Source of the DNA: Calditrichota bacterium
GTDB taxonomy: Bacteria > Zhuqueibacterota > Zhuqueibacteria > Thermofontimicrobiales > Thermofontimicrobiaceae
Reading direction: 5' to 3'
Assembly: GCA_013152715.1 (NCBI GenBank)
Contig: JAADFU010000048.1
Coordinates: forward strand, 1 to 33,474
DNA: 33,474 bases
The notes beneath the pieces are model-generated. The model ran no database searches, was not told where the DNA came from, and saw only the letters and a program-made list of their open reading frames with translations. This document shows positions 1 to 7,536 of the stretch, piece by piece (position 1 is the first letter of the stretch; every line of letters starts with the position of its first letter). A program made the translations under genes and the position numbers.

Positions 1-178
1 TGGTCATGTCCCAGGTCAGTACGCTGCTGCCGTCGCCTTCGTTCAGCTTATTCCAGAAATTTGGCGTGGCGATTTCCAGATCGCCGTTGGGTAGTAAATT
101 AGTGGTTTGAGAAAATGCGATACTTGAGAGGCAAAAAATGAAAATGATCGCCAAACTGGTTCGAAGCAACACTTTCAT
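1..178 (-). CDS. N-terminus of a secreted protein (cut by window edge)
   Basis: Only the first 59 codons are present; the gene runs off the left edge. The start at 178 follows a strong ribosome site (GAGGAGGG, about 5 nt upstream). An in-frame ATG six codons further upstream has no comparable site. Residues 1-24 form a signal peptide: a basic N-region (MKVLLR), a hydrophobic core and a cleavage site after AFS. The mature start contains NLLPNGDLE, which resembles the opening of secreted proteins with a carbohydrate-binding beta-sandwich (CBM4/9-like 'NGDFE' motif), but too little is visible to assign it. It lies 200 nt downstream of the LacI-family regulator in the same orientation, so it could be a regulated secreted or glycan-active protein; that is inference. 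Confidence 0.8.
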   Translation of the reverse strand, partial: MKVLLRTSLAIIFIFCLSSIAFSQTTNLLPNGDLEIATPNFWNKLNEGDGSSVLTWDMT

Positions 179-378
179 AGAACCCTCCTCTTTCATTTTT
201 GGGTTACCAACTATTTGTGATTTAAGTGATTGCTGTGCGGGATTATCACCTCCTCTCGAATTATTAGTTACAAATTTTAGTAATTTGATCGTTACGAGTC
301 TTTTTGATTAAAATAGAAAATTTCTTGATGTTGGCGAGACAAAATCACCATTTGATATTTCCCTTAACCATCAGGAAA
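179..378. other. Intergenic leader between the LacI-type gene and the secreted-protein gene
   Basis: This 200-nt AT-rich spacer holds the GAGGAGGG ribosome site of the leftward secreted-protein gene (about 183-190) and a second GGAGG-rich stretch (about 248-256) not followed by a start codon. A short odd palindrome (TCGTTACGA, about 289-297) is present. I see no convincing sigma70 promoter and no copy of the GAAACGTTTC-type operator found upstream of the regulator. Confidence 0.4.
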
Positions 379-1383
379 TTAAGTCGAATTGCGAACGACA
401 AGTTCGACGGGCACGAGAAATCGGCCCTGAAGTTTTCTATTTGAATTAATGATATCGACCATTGTTTTTACGGCAATGGACCCAATATCTTCCTTGTTGA
501 CTCTGATTGTCGTCAGTTTGGGATCCATTTGTGAAGCAATTTCTACATCGTCAAACCCGATAAGAGCGACTTGATCCGGAACGCGGATATGTTTCTCGCG
601 CAGGCATTTCATGCATCCAAAAGCCATGGCGTCGTTTGTCGCGAAAATTGCTGTGAAAGGTATTTTTTTGTCTAATAAGTCGCAAGTGGATTGGTAGCCG
701 TACTGGGATGTGGTGTCCGGCGCTGTGGCGACAATTAAATCTTCTGAAATGCGAATGCCGTGTTTTTCCAGCGCTAATTTGTAGCCTTTGAGTCGGGAAT
801 GAATGCTTGGATGGCCAATGTCTCCACCCACAAAGGCAATTTTTTGGTGCCCTTTTTTGATGAGATGGGTTATGGCCTGAATTGCGCCATCCACATTGTC
901 CATGAGAACGGCTAAATATTTGCCGCGCGGCGGCACATAGTCGATGAAAATCACCGGAAGATCAAAATGGCTCAGATACTCAATTAAGCCGGTTGGAATT
1001 TTTCCAGCCAATATCACGCCGTCCACATTTTTTTCCGACAAAAATCTGGGGACGTCTTTTCGAGAGAACTTGCTCTCTACGGTAGTCAATAAAATATAGT
1101 AATTGTGATTGCGCGCTTCTAATTCTGATCCAAGGAAAATTTTTGTGTAGAACGGTTCAGCGCGGGAAAAGTGATAGTTGGTGAGAATGAAGCCGATGTT
1201 GCCTTTGCGTTTCGAAGCCAGGCCGCGTGCAAAATAATGCGGATGATAATTCAATTCTTTGATGGCTTTGAGAATTCTTTGTCGCGTAGTTTCGTTTACG
1301 CCGGGCTTGTTATTGATGACCAAAGACACGGTCGAAACCGATACCCCGGCTTTTTTGGCGACGTCTTTAATTGTTGCAGTCAT
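379..1383 (-). CDS. LacI-family transcriptional regulator
   Basis: This is a 334-residue DNA-binding repressor of the LacI/GalR family, of usual family length. Residues about 3-50 form the helix-turn-helix and hinge helix (IKDVAKKAGVSVSTVSLVIN, then LNYHPHYFARGLASKR). Residues 60-330 form the periplasmic-binding-protein-like effector domain, ending in the typical IGFDDVEIASQMDPKLTTIR strand. The effector is probably a sugar, but the sequence does not identify it. Two GAAACGTTT-type operators lie upstream, one in the leader and one abutting the -10 box of its own promoter, so autoregulation is very likely. The next gene on the same strand is a secreted protein 200 nt away and is the first candidate target. 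Confidence 0.95.
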   Translation of the reverse strand: MTATIKDVAKKAGVSVSTVSLVINNKPGVNETTRQRILKAIKELNYHPHYFARGLASKRKGNIGFILTNYHFSRAEPFYTKIFLGSELEARNHNYYILLTTVESKFSRKDVPRFLSEKNVDGVILAGKIPTGLIEYLSHFDLPVIFIDYVPPRGKYLAVLMDNVDGAIQAITHLIKKGHQKIAFVGGDIGHPSIHSRLKGYKLALEKHGIRISEDLIVATAPDTTSQYGYQSTCDLLDKKIPFTAIFATNDAMAFGCMKCLREKHIRVPDQVALIGFDDVEIASQMDPKLTTIRVNKEDIGSIAVKTMVDIINSNRKLQGRFLVPVELVVRNST

Positions 1384-1392
1384 CTGTTTCCT

Positions 1393-1408
1393 ATCGAAAC
1401 GTTTCGAT
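1393..1408. promoter_or_regulatory. LacI-family operator (perfect 16-bp palindrome)
   Basis: ATCGAAACGTTTCGAT is a perfect palindrome with the central CG and GAAAC/GTTTC half-sites typical of LacI/GalR-family operators. It lies 10 nt upstream of the regulator's start codon, inside the predicted 5' leader. Confidence 0.75.
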
Positions 1409-1516
1409 TTTTATTTAAAAAAAATTAAAGAACGAGCATTAATAGGAAAAACATAACACCAATAAAAATAATAGTTAAAAAGGGAAATCGGAGATTCAAA
1501 ATGAAGCGAAAAAGAC

Positions 1517-1528
1517 TAGAAACGTTTT
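1517..1528. promoter_or_regulatory. Second LacI-family operator at the promoter start site
   Basis: TAGAAACGTTTT shares the GAAACGTTT core of the perfect site at 1393-1408, with one half-site imperfect. It directly abuts the -10 box of the leftward promoter, where bound repressor would block transcription initiation. Confidence 0.65.
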
Positions 1529-1557
1529 AATATAATAACAAAATGTGGCTTTGTCAA
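1529..1557 (-). promoter_or_regulatory. Sigma70-type promoter of the LacI-family gene
   Basis: Read leftward: TTGACA (1557-1552), a 17-nt spacer, then TATATT (1534-1529). Initiation is expected near 1522, giving a leader of about 140 nt that contains the perfect operator. Confidence 0.75.
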
Positions 1558-1712
1558 GTAAAATTTTTCAATTTGGTCATTTTTTTTAGTTTCGGGTTTT
1601 GCGTCTTGAACTTCGAGTTGTGAGTTTGAAAATTAAAGTTACGGTTTAAAAATGATGAAATACGGGGTGAAAAATTTTCCAACAAAGCGAGTACTTATTT
1701 TCACAATTTTAC
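1558..1712. other. AT-rich intergenic spacer between divergent promoters
   Basis: Non-coding sequence between the leftward LacI-gene promoter and the rightward transglutaminase promoter. It contains a degenerate stretch with repeated TTCGxGTTT/TTGxGTTT-like words (about 1588-1630) that looks like a decayed tandem repeat. I see no gene or RNA here. Confidence 0.35.
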
Positions 1713-1741
1713 TTGAATAATTGAAAACTTTCAGTTATATT
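1713..1741 (+). promoter_or_regulatory. Sigma70-type promoter of the transglutaminase-PAP2-CTP transferase genes
   Basis: TTGAAT (1713-1718), a 17-nt spacer and TATATT (1736-1741). The predicted start is 37 nt upstream of the GTG codon, leaving room for the GGGAGG ribosome site at 1771-1776. Confidence 0.65.
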
Positions 1742-1784
1742 GTGAGAAATTCAATTATCCGATTATCGTTGGGAGGAATTCATT

Positions 1785-3218
1785 GTGAAAAAGATTGCCT
1801 GTTTTTCATTTTTCTGGCTGTTTTTTTTAGCTCAAATTCTGGCCGGACAGATTCCTGATTCCATTCGCCAGTTGATTTTGAAAGGCGAGTACACCCGGGC
1901 GCAGCAAATGTTGCATCATGAAATTTGCACCAATCCGAAAATTGATGCTTTGCAAAAACTGGAAATGGAATTTGAAATCGAGCGTCTGGATCGGATTCGT
2001 AAAGATTTCACTGGGACGCGCCATGACATCATCGAATATGTCAAAAATTACGTGCCGGATGTTTCGATTGACGATCTGGAAAAATGGGAACAGCAAAAAG
2101 CGCTTGAGTTCAAAATCATCGACGGCGAGAAAAAATATTTCCAACGGGCGGCGCCGAATTTGTTTCGCATCGACAAAAAGTTGAAACAAATTAAATTGAA
2201 AAAAGACGGCCCGTCAACGCCCGGGATCTACAACCGGCTGGCGGATGTGAGAAAAATTATTCGGACTGCGGAAGAATCCGGCAAAAAATTCGTCAACCCG
2301 GTGCGAGTTCAAATAAATTACTCGGTCACAGTCAAGCCCGATGTCGTGCCGGACGGCGAAGTAATTCGCTGCTGGCTGCCATTCCCAAGAGAAATTTCCG
2401 GACGGCAAACGGACATAAAACTGGTTTCCTCATTTCCTGATCGACATCTCATTGCCCCGAATGATTTTTTGCAGCGGACAATTTATTTCGAGCAGACGGC
2501 GGAAAAAGGAAAGCCCACCAAATTTCAGATTGCGTTTGAATTTACTAATCACGCGGTTTACAATCACATTGATCCCGAAAAGGTCGTGCCTGCTCCGCGG
2601 TCACCGGAATTGCTGCCGTTTTTGTCTGAAAGACCTCCGCACATTGTTTTCAACAATGATTTGCGGCAATTGTCCCGAAAAATCGTTGGCGACGAGAAAA
2701 ATCCCTACCGCATCGCGCAGAAAATTTTCCGCTACATCAGCGAAAATATTCCCTGGGCATCGGCGCGGGAGTATTCGACAATTCCTAACATCAGCGAATA
2801 TGTGTACCAAAACCACCACTGCGATTGCGGTATGCACTCCATTTTTTTCATCACTCTTTGCCGCATGAACGGCATTCCGGCACGCTGGCAGTCCGGTTGG
2901 ACCACCAAACCCGGGAGTCACGGCATGCACGACTGGGGTGAAATTTATTTCGAGCCCTACGGCTGGCTGCCGGTGGATGCGGATATCGGAGTTTTGAATT
3001 CAGAAAATGAAGAAATAAAATGGTTCTTCCTCGGTAGTATGGATGCGTACCGGTTGATTGTCAATGACGGCTATTCACAACCGTTGTATCCGGCAAAAAT
3101 ACACTTCCGTTCCGAAACCGTGGATTTTCAGCGCGGTGAATTAGAATGGCGAGGCGGGAACCTCTATTTTGATCAGTGGGATTGGGATTATCAGGTGGAG
3201 TTTGTGAAAGATTTTTAA
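1785..3218 (+). CDS. Exported transglutaminase-like (papain-fold) protein
   Basis: A 477-residue exported protein starting at GTG, preceded by GGGAGG at 8 nt spacing. Residues 1-21 are a signal peptide (MKKIACFSFFWLFFLAQILA/G). Residues 25-170 are a helical, charged region of unknown role. The C-terminal half carries a transglutaminase-like core with the full triad: Cys348 (CDCGMHS, 15 residues before GIPAR), His382 (GMHDWGEIYFEPYGW) and Asp398 (PVDAD). In bacteria this fold covers cysteine proteases, amidases and transamidases acting in the periplasm or outside the cell; the substrate here is unknown. It is the first gene of a rightward cluster with a lipid phosphatase and a polyprenol-kinase-like enzyme, so a role in envelope protein or lipid processing is plausible but inferred. 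Confidence 0.88.
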   Translation: MKKIACFSFFWLFFLAQILAGQIPDSIRQLILKGEYTRAQQMLHHEICTNPKIDALQKLEMEFEIERLDRIRKDFTGTRHDIIEYVKNYVPDVSIDDLEKWEQQKALEFKIIDGEKKYFQRAAPNLFRIDKKLKQIKLKKDGPSTPGIYNRLADVRKIIRTAEESGKKFVNPVRVQINYSVTVKPDVVPDGEVIRCWLPFPREISGRQTDIKLVSSFPDRHLIAPNDFLQRTIYFEQTAEKGKPTKFQIAFEFTNHAVYNHIDPEKVVPAPRSPELLPFLSERPPHIVFNNDLRQLSRKIVGDEKNPYRIAQKIFRYISENIPWASAREYSTIPNISEYVYQNHHCDCGMHSIFFITLCRMNGIPARWQSGWTTKPGSHGMHDWGEIYFEPYGWLPVDADIGVLNSENEEIKWFFLGSMDAYRLIVNDGYSQPLYPAKIHFRSETVDFQRGELEWRGGNLYFDQWDWDYQVEFVKDF

Positions 3219-3296
3219 CTACCAAAACGCAGTAGCACCGGGTTTCCCGTTTGAAATTGCAAGACACTTGGCGGGCATTCAGTAAAGGAAATTCTG

Positions 3297-4097
3297 TTGA
3301 AAAAATTGACTATTCTTTTCAGCGCTTTGATTTTCATCTTTATTTTGCAGCAAAATTTGTTTGCAGGGGTGAAAGATAACCTTTGCAGCGACGGAAAACA
3401 TTTTGCGGAAATTGGATTAAAGCTCTTCATAGCCCCCAGTCATTTCCAGAAAAGTGATTGGGAAAAATTAGGCATCATTACAGCGACAACGGGCATGTTA
3501 TTTTTTGTCGATGATGAGGTGCAAAACATTGCTTTGAAAAATCAGCATTCGAAAAATGATCGGATTTTTGCTCTGGACAAATTTTATGGGAACAAGTACA
3601 CGATCATGATGACTGTCGGTATTTACGGAATTGGTCTTTTTTGCGACAAGCCGGCTGTCCGGCGAATGGGACTAAATTCTTTCGAGTCATTTTTGTATTC
3701 CGCATTCTTGTCAACGACCTTGAAAGCACTTTTTGGCCGGCACAGACCTGACGTTGGGGACGGGCATTTGCTTTTTACGCCATTTCAGATAAAAGATATG
3801 TACCAGTCTTTGCCCAGCGGACATGCCACAGTGAGTATGGCGGTGTCTGCGGCGATGGCGAAATCGCTTGATAATTTTGTCTGGAAATTATTTTGGTATT
3901 CGAGCGGCGGATTAGTGGCGGCATCGCGAATTTACCATAATCGACACTGGGCATCCGATGTCTTTTTAGGCGCGACGATTGGCTATTTTGTGGCTGATTT
4001 TGTGGTGAAATTTGACAGGAAAAATGAAAAGAGAATCACGGGCAAGATTCTGCCTTTTAGCAATGGACGCAACCTTGGCGTGGCGATTGCTTTTTAG
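3297..4097 (+). CDS. PAP2-family membrane phosphatase
   Basis: A 266-residue PAP2 (type 2 phosphatidic acid phosphatase) protein. It starts at TTG after an AAAGGAAA ribosome site. The N-terminal hydrophobic segment ends near FAG and looks like a signal peptide or anchor. All three catalytic motifs are present: K143-x6-R150-P (KALFGRHRPD), P-S-G-H176 (SLPSGHAT), and S-R211-x5-H217-x3-D221 (SRIYHNRHWASD). The family dephosphorylates lipid phosphates or pyrophosphates (phosphatidate, undecaprenyl pyrophosphate) on the outer face of the membrane. It is 78 nt after the transglutaminase gene and 33 nt before the CTP transferase-type kinase, so it probably belongs to the same transcript. Which lipid it uses cannot be read from sequence. 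Confidence 0.92.
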   Translation: MKKLTILFSALIFIFILQQNLFAGVKDNLCSDGKHFAEIGLKLFIAPSHFQKSDWEKLGIITATTGMLFFVDDEVQNIALKNQHSKNDRIFALDKFYGNKYTIMMTVGIYGIGLFCDKPAVRRMGLNSFESFLYSAFLSTTLKALFGRHRPDVGDGHLLFTPFQIKDMYQSLPSGHATVSMAVSAAMAKSLDNFVWKLFWYSSGGLVAASRIYHNRHWASDVFLGATIGYFVADFVVKFDRKNEKRITGKILPFSNGRNLGVAIAF

Positions 4098-4130
4098 GGC
4101 GAATTGCACTCTATTTTTTTCAAGGAAATC

Positions 4131-4868
4131 ATGGATAAAGTTTTCAATTTTTTCATAGAAAATTTTCCTTCAGTGAAAACAATTCTCATCGGCGGGCCTT
4201 TAGGTTTGTCGTGGGCATTTTTGTGTTTGTACGTTGCCGGGCTATTTAAAAGAAAGTTTGGCCTGAAAACGGGCTACACCCGAAAAATTTTCCATTTTTC
4301 CATCTTTGCCAGCGTGGCGGCCATTCAATTCCTCTGGGGAACGCCGATCGTATGTTTGTTCGGCGGCATGACATCTCTTGTAATTTTGCTGGCGGTAATT
4401 TTAGGAGATGGGAACATTTTTTACGAGGCGCTGGCTCGGGAGAAAGATGCGCCGCATCGCTCATATTTCATCATTGTGCCCTATTTTGCCACATTAATCG
4501 GCGGTCTGGCGAGCAATATTTTTCTGGGAAATTTTGCTGTTTTCGGCTACCTGGTCACCGGTTTCGGCGACGCCATCGGCGAACCGGTAGGAACGCGATT
4601 TGGCGCGCACGAATATCGCGTGCCCTCTCTGAAAGGCGTCAAGACGAAGAGAAGTTTGGAAGGCTCGTTCGCCGTTTTTGTTGTTTCCGGCATTGCCATT
4701 GTGTTGGGAATATTTTTGACGCCAACGATGGATTTGCATTTTTCCCTGATTTTGAAAATTTTGCTCATTGCCTTGTTCAGCGCGGTTATCGAAGCAGTTT
4801 CACCTCATGGCTGGGACAATACGACGATGCAGATTTTGCCGGCTTTGATGGTGAAATGTTTGTTGTAA
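4131..4868 (+). CDS. Polyprenol/phytol/dolichol kinase-like CTP transferase, membrane protein
   Basis: An integral membrane protein of 245 residues with 6-7 hydrophobic segments. I chose the ATG at 4131 (AAGGA just upstream) over an in-frame TTG at 4104, which has no good ribosome site and would nearly abut the previous stop. It shows hallmarks of the dolichol kinase/phytol kinase/CDP-alcohol CTP transferase family: an N-terminal TRKIFHFS motif and, from about residue 145, GDAIGEPVGTRFG followed by KTKRSLEGSFAVF. Family members phosphorylate an isoprenoid alcohol with CTP, or make CDP-lipids. Its position behind a PAP2 phosphatase suggests a phosphorylation/dephosphorylation pair acting on one isoprenoid or other lipid. 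Dolichol, phytol or polyprenol specificity is not resolved. Confidence 0.85.
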   Translation: MDKVFNFFIENFPSVKTILIGGPLGLSWAFLCLYVAGLFKRKFGLKTGYTRKIFHFSIFASVAAIQFLWGTPIVCLFGGMTSLVILLAVILGDGNIFYEALAREKDAPHRSYFIIVPYFATLIGGLASNIFLGNFAVFGYLVTGFGDAIGEPVGTRFGAHEYRVPSLKGVKTKRSLEGSFAVFVVSGIAIVLGIFLTPTMDLHFSLILKILLIALFSAVIEAVSPHGWDNTTMQILPALMVKCLL

Positions 4869-4916
4869 CTTGAGATTTTTCAAGGGTTTGAAATCTTTGA
4901 AAAGTTGGCGCGATAA

Positions 4917-7148
4917 TCACAAAACCCGCAACACAATTAAGGTTAAATCGTCGTACTGCGGTGTGCCGCGAGTGAAGCGAACCATTTCTTCATAAATCAA
5001 ATTGCGCAATTCCTCTGCCGTGTGAAAGGGATTTTGCAGAATGATATCGATCAATTTCCTTTCGCCAAATTCTTCCACGTCCACATTAATCGCTTCTGTG
5101 ATGCCGTCGGTGTAGAAGACGATGGTGTCGCCCGGAGAAAGTTTGACTTGAGAAGATTGGTAGGGAAAATCCGGTTGCACGCCGATGACGAGACCGCCTT
5201 CGCTGAGAAAACAGTGTGAACCGTCCTGCGTTTTGATGATGGGATAATTGTGCCCCGCATTGCTGAAGGTGAAAGTCAATTTTTTCGTGTCAAATATGCC
5301 GTAAAAAAATGTGGCATATTTCTCCGCAGAAGTCGTGTGCGCTAATTGATTGTTGATTTTGTTCATCACCAGTTCCGGTTTTCGATATTGCCATGCGGAA
5401 GCGCGCAACGCCGCCTGCAAGTTTGACATCAGCAAAGCGCCGGGAATTCCTTTGCCGGCGATGTCGCCGATGGCGATCCCGATGTGTCGTTCGTCCAACT
5501 CGATGAAATCATAGTAGTCGCCACCAACTTCTTTGGAGGGAATGTTCATGGCGGAAATTTCAAAATTTTTCCCCAGCGGCACGTGACTGGGCAGCAGCAT
5601 TTGCTGGATTTCCTGCGCCAGAGAAATCTCTTCTTCAATGCGTTGTTTGGCAATTTTTTCTTTGTAAAGCTCAATATTTTCCAACGCAATGGCAATTTGA
5701 CCGGACAACAAATTCAACAGCGAAGCATCTTCCGCGGAGAATGACGTTCGTGTGAGTTTATTTCCCAAACACAAAATTCCTTTCAGTTCCGTGCGGTGAG
5801 CGAGCGGAATGAGCAAGTAGCAATTCAAGCGATTGAGGATATTTTTTTCTTCGACGTCGTCGAGCAGCGTCATCAATTCTTCCACTGAAGCAGGTCTTTC
5901 CAATTGTCGCATGATGGTGATAAATTTGGAATTCAGAAGGAAAGTGTATTTTGTATTTTCTGTGTCAGCAGACCATTCAACATCAAAATCGCCGTTTTCA
6001 TTTTCAATGATCAAATGTACGTTTTCCAGCATGAGACTTTGCGTGAGTACGGAAGTGATTCTCCTTTTCAATGTCTCGACGTCGGGAATGGTCAAAATAT
6101 CGTGACTCAGCGATTCGAGAATGGTGCGAAAATCAGTGCGGTCTTTGCCAAAAAGTTGGGTGAGAAAATTTTGGATGAAATTGATTGTCGGATGAAAAGC
6201 AAGCACGGCGAAAATGATAAAGACCACCTCGACAATAGGCACATCAAAACCTAACACGCTCGGTACCAATTTTTTGAACTGATAAAAAACGAGCAGAAAA
6301 ATAGCTGTGATGATGCCGAAACAGACGGAAAAGAGAAATTCCCGCGTAATTCGGGAACTGATGTCCAAGAACTGATATTTTATCATGGCCCAGGCGATGG
6401 AAATTGTACCGATGAGCAGGGCGACGATGGTGATGAGATAAACGACGTTGTCGGAGGTGCGAATTGGCAGCAGTCGCGGCAGAATGAAGGCGATTACATA
6501 AAGACCAACGCTGGCGCGAATTCCCCAAATGACCAGCCCGACCTGTTTTTTGATGCGTGGTGTGGGAAGTTTTTGAAAGCTTTGATACATGAAATATACT
6601 GCCAGCAGCACGTAAATTAAATTAATCACTGCGAAAAAATTCAGATGAAACTCATAAAAATAGCTGATCAAACTGAGGCTGAAATTGAAAAACAGCGACA
6701 AAGGTTTGAGAATGAGATTGAAGGTGGAGTCGCTTACTGGCAGTCGGATCAAGGAAATGATGGACTCCGGGCTCTTGAAAAGCAAAACGATGATAAAATG
6801 AAAAATGTGCGGCAGATAGATGAAATAGACAATTTTCGGGAATGAGCGAACGATTTTTCTTTCCGTGGGAAAAACAAGGGAAAAATAGAGCAACTGCGGG
6901 AAAAATAATTCCCACAACAAAAAGAGCCGGCGGAAGAATTCGAGATCGAGCTGCTGTAGTTTGTAAATTTTGAAAACGATGAGGCCGAAGGAACCCATGA
7001 TCGGCGCCAGCGCTGCGAAGAACAATAACACGCCGGTCACACGATTGACGCGCTGCGCTGCATTTTCTCTGTAAATGAGAAGCCCTAACAGAAAAAGCAG
7101 CACACCGATAGTGAGATAAACGATGGCAGCAATAAAAGTAAGATTCAT
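4917..7148 (-). CDS. Membrane-bound GAF-SpoIIE (RsbU-type) protein serine phosphatase
   Basis: A 743-residue signalling protein. Residues 1 to about 330 hold 9-10 hydrophobic segments of the 7TM sensor type. Residues about 345-490 form a GAF-like domain (ending in ILCLGNKL...LLNLLSGQIAIALENIELY). A short coiled linker (EEISLAQEIQQMLLP) leads to a SpoIIE/PP2C-type phosphatase domain with the metal-binding motifs GGDYYDF (about 541), GDIAGKGIPGALLMS (about 561), FYTDGITEA and YDDLTLIVL (about 733). Such enzymes dephosphorylate an anti-sigma-factor antagonist (RsbV/SpoIIAA type) to switch on a sigma factor or other partner response. No RsbV, RsbW or sigma factor is adjacent, so its target must lie elsewhere. 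It is divergent from the patatin gene. Confidence 0.92.
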   Translation of the reverse strand: MNLTFIAAIVYLTIGVLLFLLGLLIYRENAAQRVNRVTGVLLFFAALAPIMGSFGLIVFKIYKLQQLDLEFFRRLFLLWELFFPQLLYFSLVFPTERKIVRSFPKIVYFIYLPHIFHFIIVLLFKSPESIISLIRLPVSDSTFNLILKPLSLFFNFSLSLISYFYEFHLNFFAVINLIYVLLAVYFMYQSFQKLPTPRIKKQVGLVIWGIRASVGLYVIAFILPRLLPIRTSDNVVYLITIVALLIGTISIAWAMIKYQFLDISSRITREFLFSVCFGIITAIFLLVFYQFKKLVPSVLGFDVPIVEVVFIIFAVLAFHPTINFIQNFLTQLFGKDRTDFRTILESLSHDILTIPDVETLKRRITSVLTQSLMLENVHLIIENENGDFDVEWSADTENTKYTFLLNSKFITIMRQLERPASVEELMTLLDDVEEKNILNRLNCYLLIPLAHRTELKGILCLGNKLTRTSFSAEDASLLNLLSGQIAIALENIELYKEKIAKQRIEEEISLAQEIQQMLLPSHVPLGKNFEISAMNIPSKEVGGDYYDFIELDERHIGIAIGDIAGKGIPGALLMSNLQAALRASAWQYRKPELVMNKINNQLAHTTSAEKYATFFYGIFDTKKLTFTFSNAGHNYPIIKTQDGSHCFLSEGGLVIGVQPDFPYQSSQVKLSPGDTIVFYTDGITEAINVDVEEFGERKLIDIILQNPFHTAEELRNLIYEEMVRFTRGTPQYDDLTLIVLRVL

Positions 7149-7296
7149 TTCGTCCGCATGAAATCAATTAAAAGTGTGAACTTGATTTATTTTTAATACG
7201 AAAAAAAAAAGATTTGTTTCTTGAAAAGAGTGTTTTCTTTCCTCGCCGAAGCTGATGGAATAAATTTAAACAAATTTGCCCAGAATCGCAAGATAA

Positions 7297-7324
7297 ATAA
7301 TATTTTTTTCGGAATGGTTTCCAA
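7297..7324 (-). promoter_or_regulatory. Candidate promoter of the SpoIIE-type phosphatase gene
   Basis: Leftward TTGGAA (7324-7319), a 16-nt spacer and TATTAT (7302-7297). It is weaker than the other promoters here. The -35 overlaps the inverted repeat at 7314-7328. Confidence 0.4.
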
Positions 7325-7328
7325 CCAT
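7314..7328. promoter_or_regulatory. Perfect 6-3-6 inverted repeat, candidate operator
   Basis: ATGGTT-TCC-AACCAT is a perfect inverted repeat in the divergent intergenic region, overlapping the candidate -35 of the leftward phosphatase gene and lying 53 nt upstream of the patatin promoter. A dimeric regulator site is plausible; the regulator is unknown. Confidence 0.4.
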
Positions 7329-7380
7329 GATTTGACATTGGGTAGAATGCCGCAAAATTATTTTTTTAGTGGAATAAAAC

Positions 7381-7409
7381 TTGACAAAATCAGCTAATTT
7401 GGTTATATT
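7381..7409 (+). promoter_or_regulatory. Consensus sigma70-type promoter of the patatin gene
   Basis: TTGACA (7381-7386), an exact 17-nt spacer and TATATT (7404-7409). It predicts a leader of about 120 nt before the ATG at 7537. The rest of 7149-7536 is AT-rich and shows no other gene. Confidence 0.75.
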
Positions 7410-7536
7410 CGACTAATCAGATCGCAATTCAACTGATTAAATTTTACTTCAGGCTGCTTTCTCGTATTAATGATTCAATGAAAAAATCAGGAAATATTGC
7501 AAATAGCAATCCCACCTTTAACGATCGGAAACGCAA

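Noticed and set aside
4352-4873. 173-codon plus-strand frame overlapping the CTP transferase gene
   Set aside because: Out-of-frame shadow with no membrane or domain pattern, while the overlapping frame has clear family motifs.
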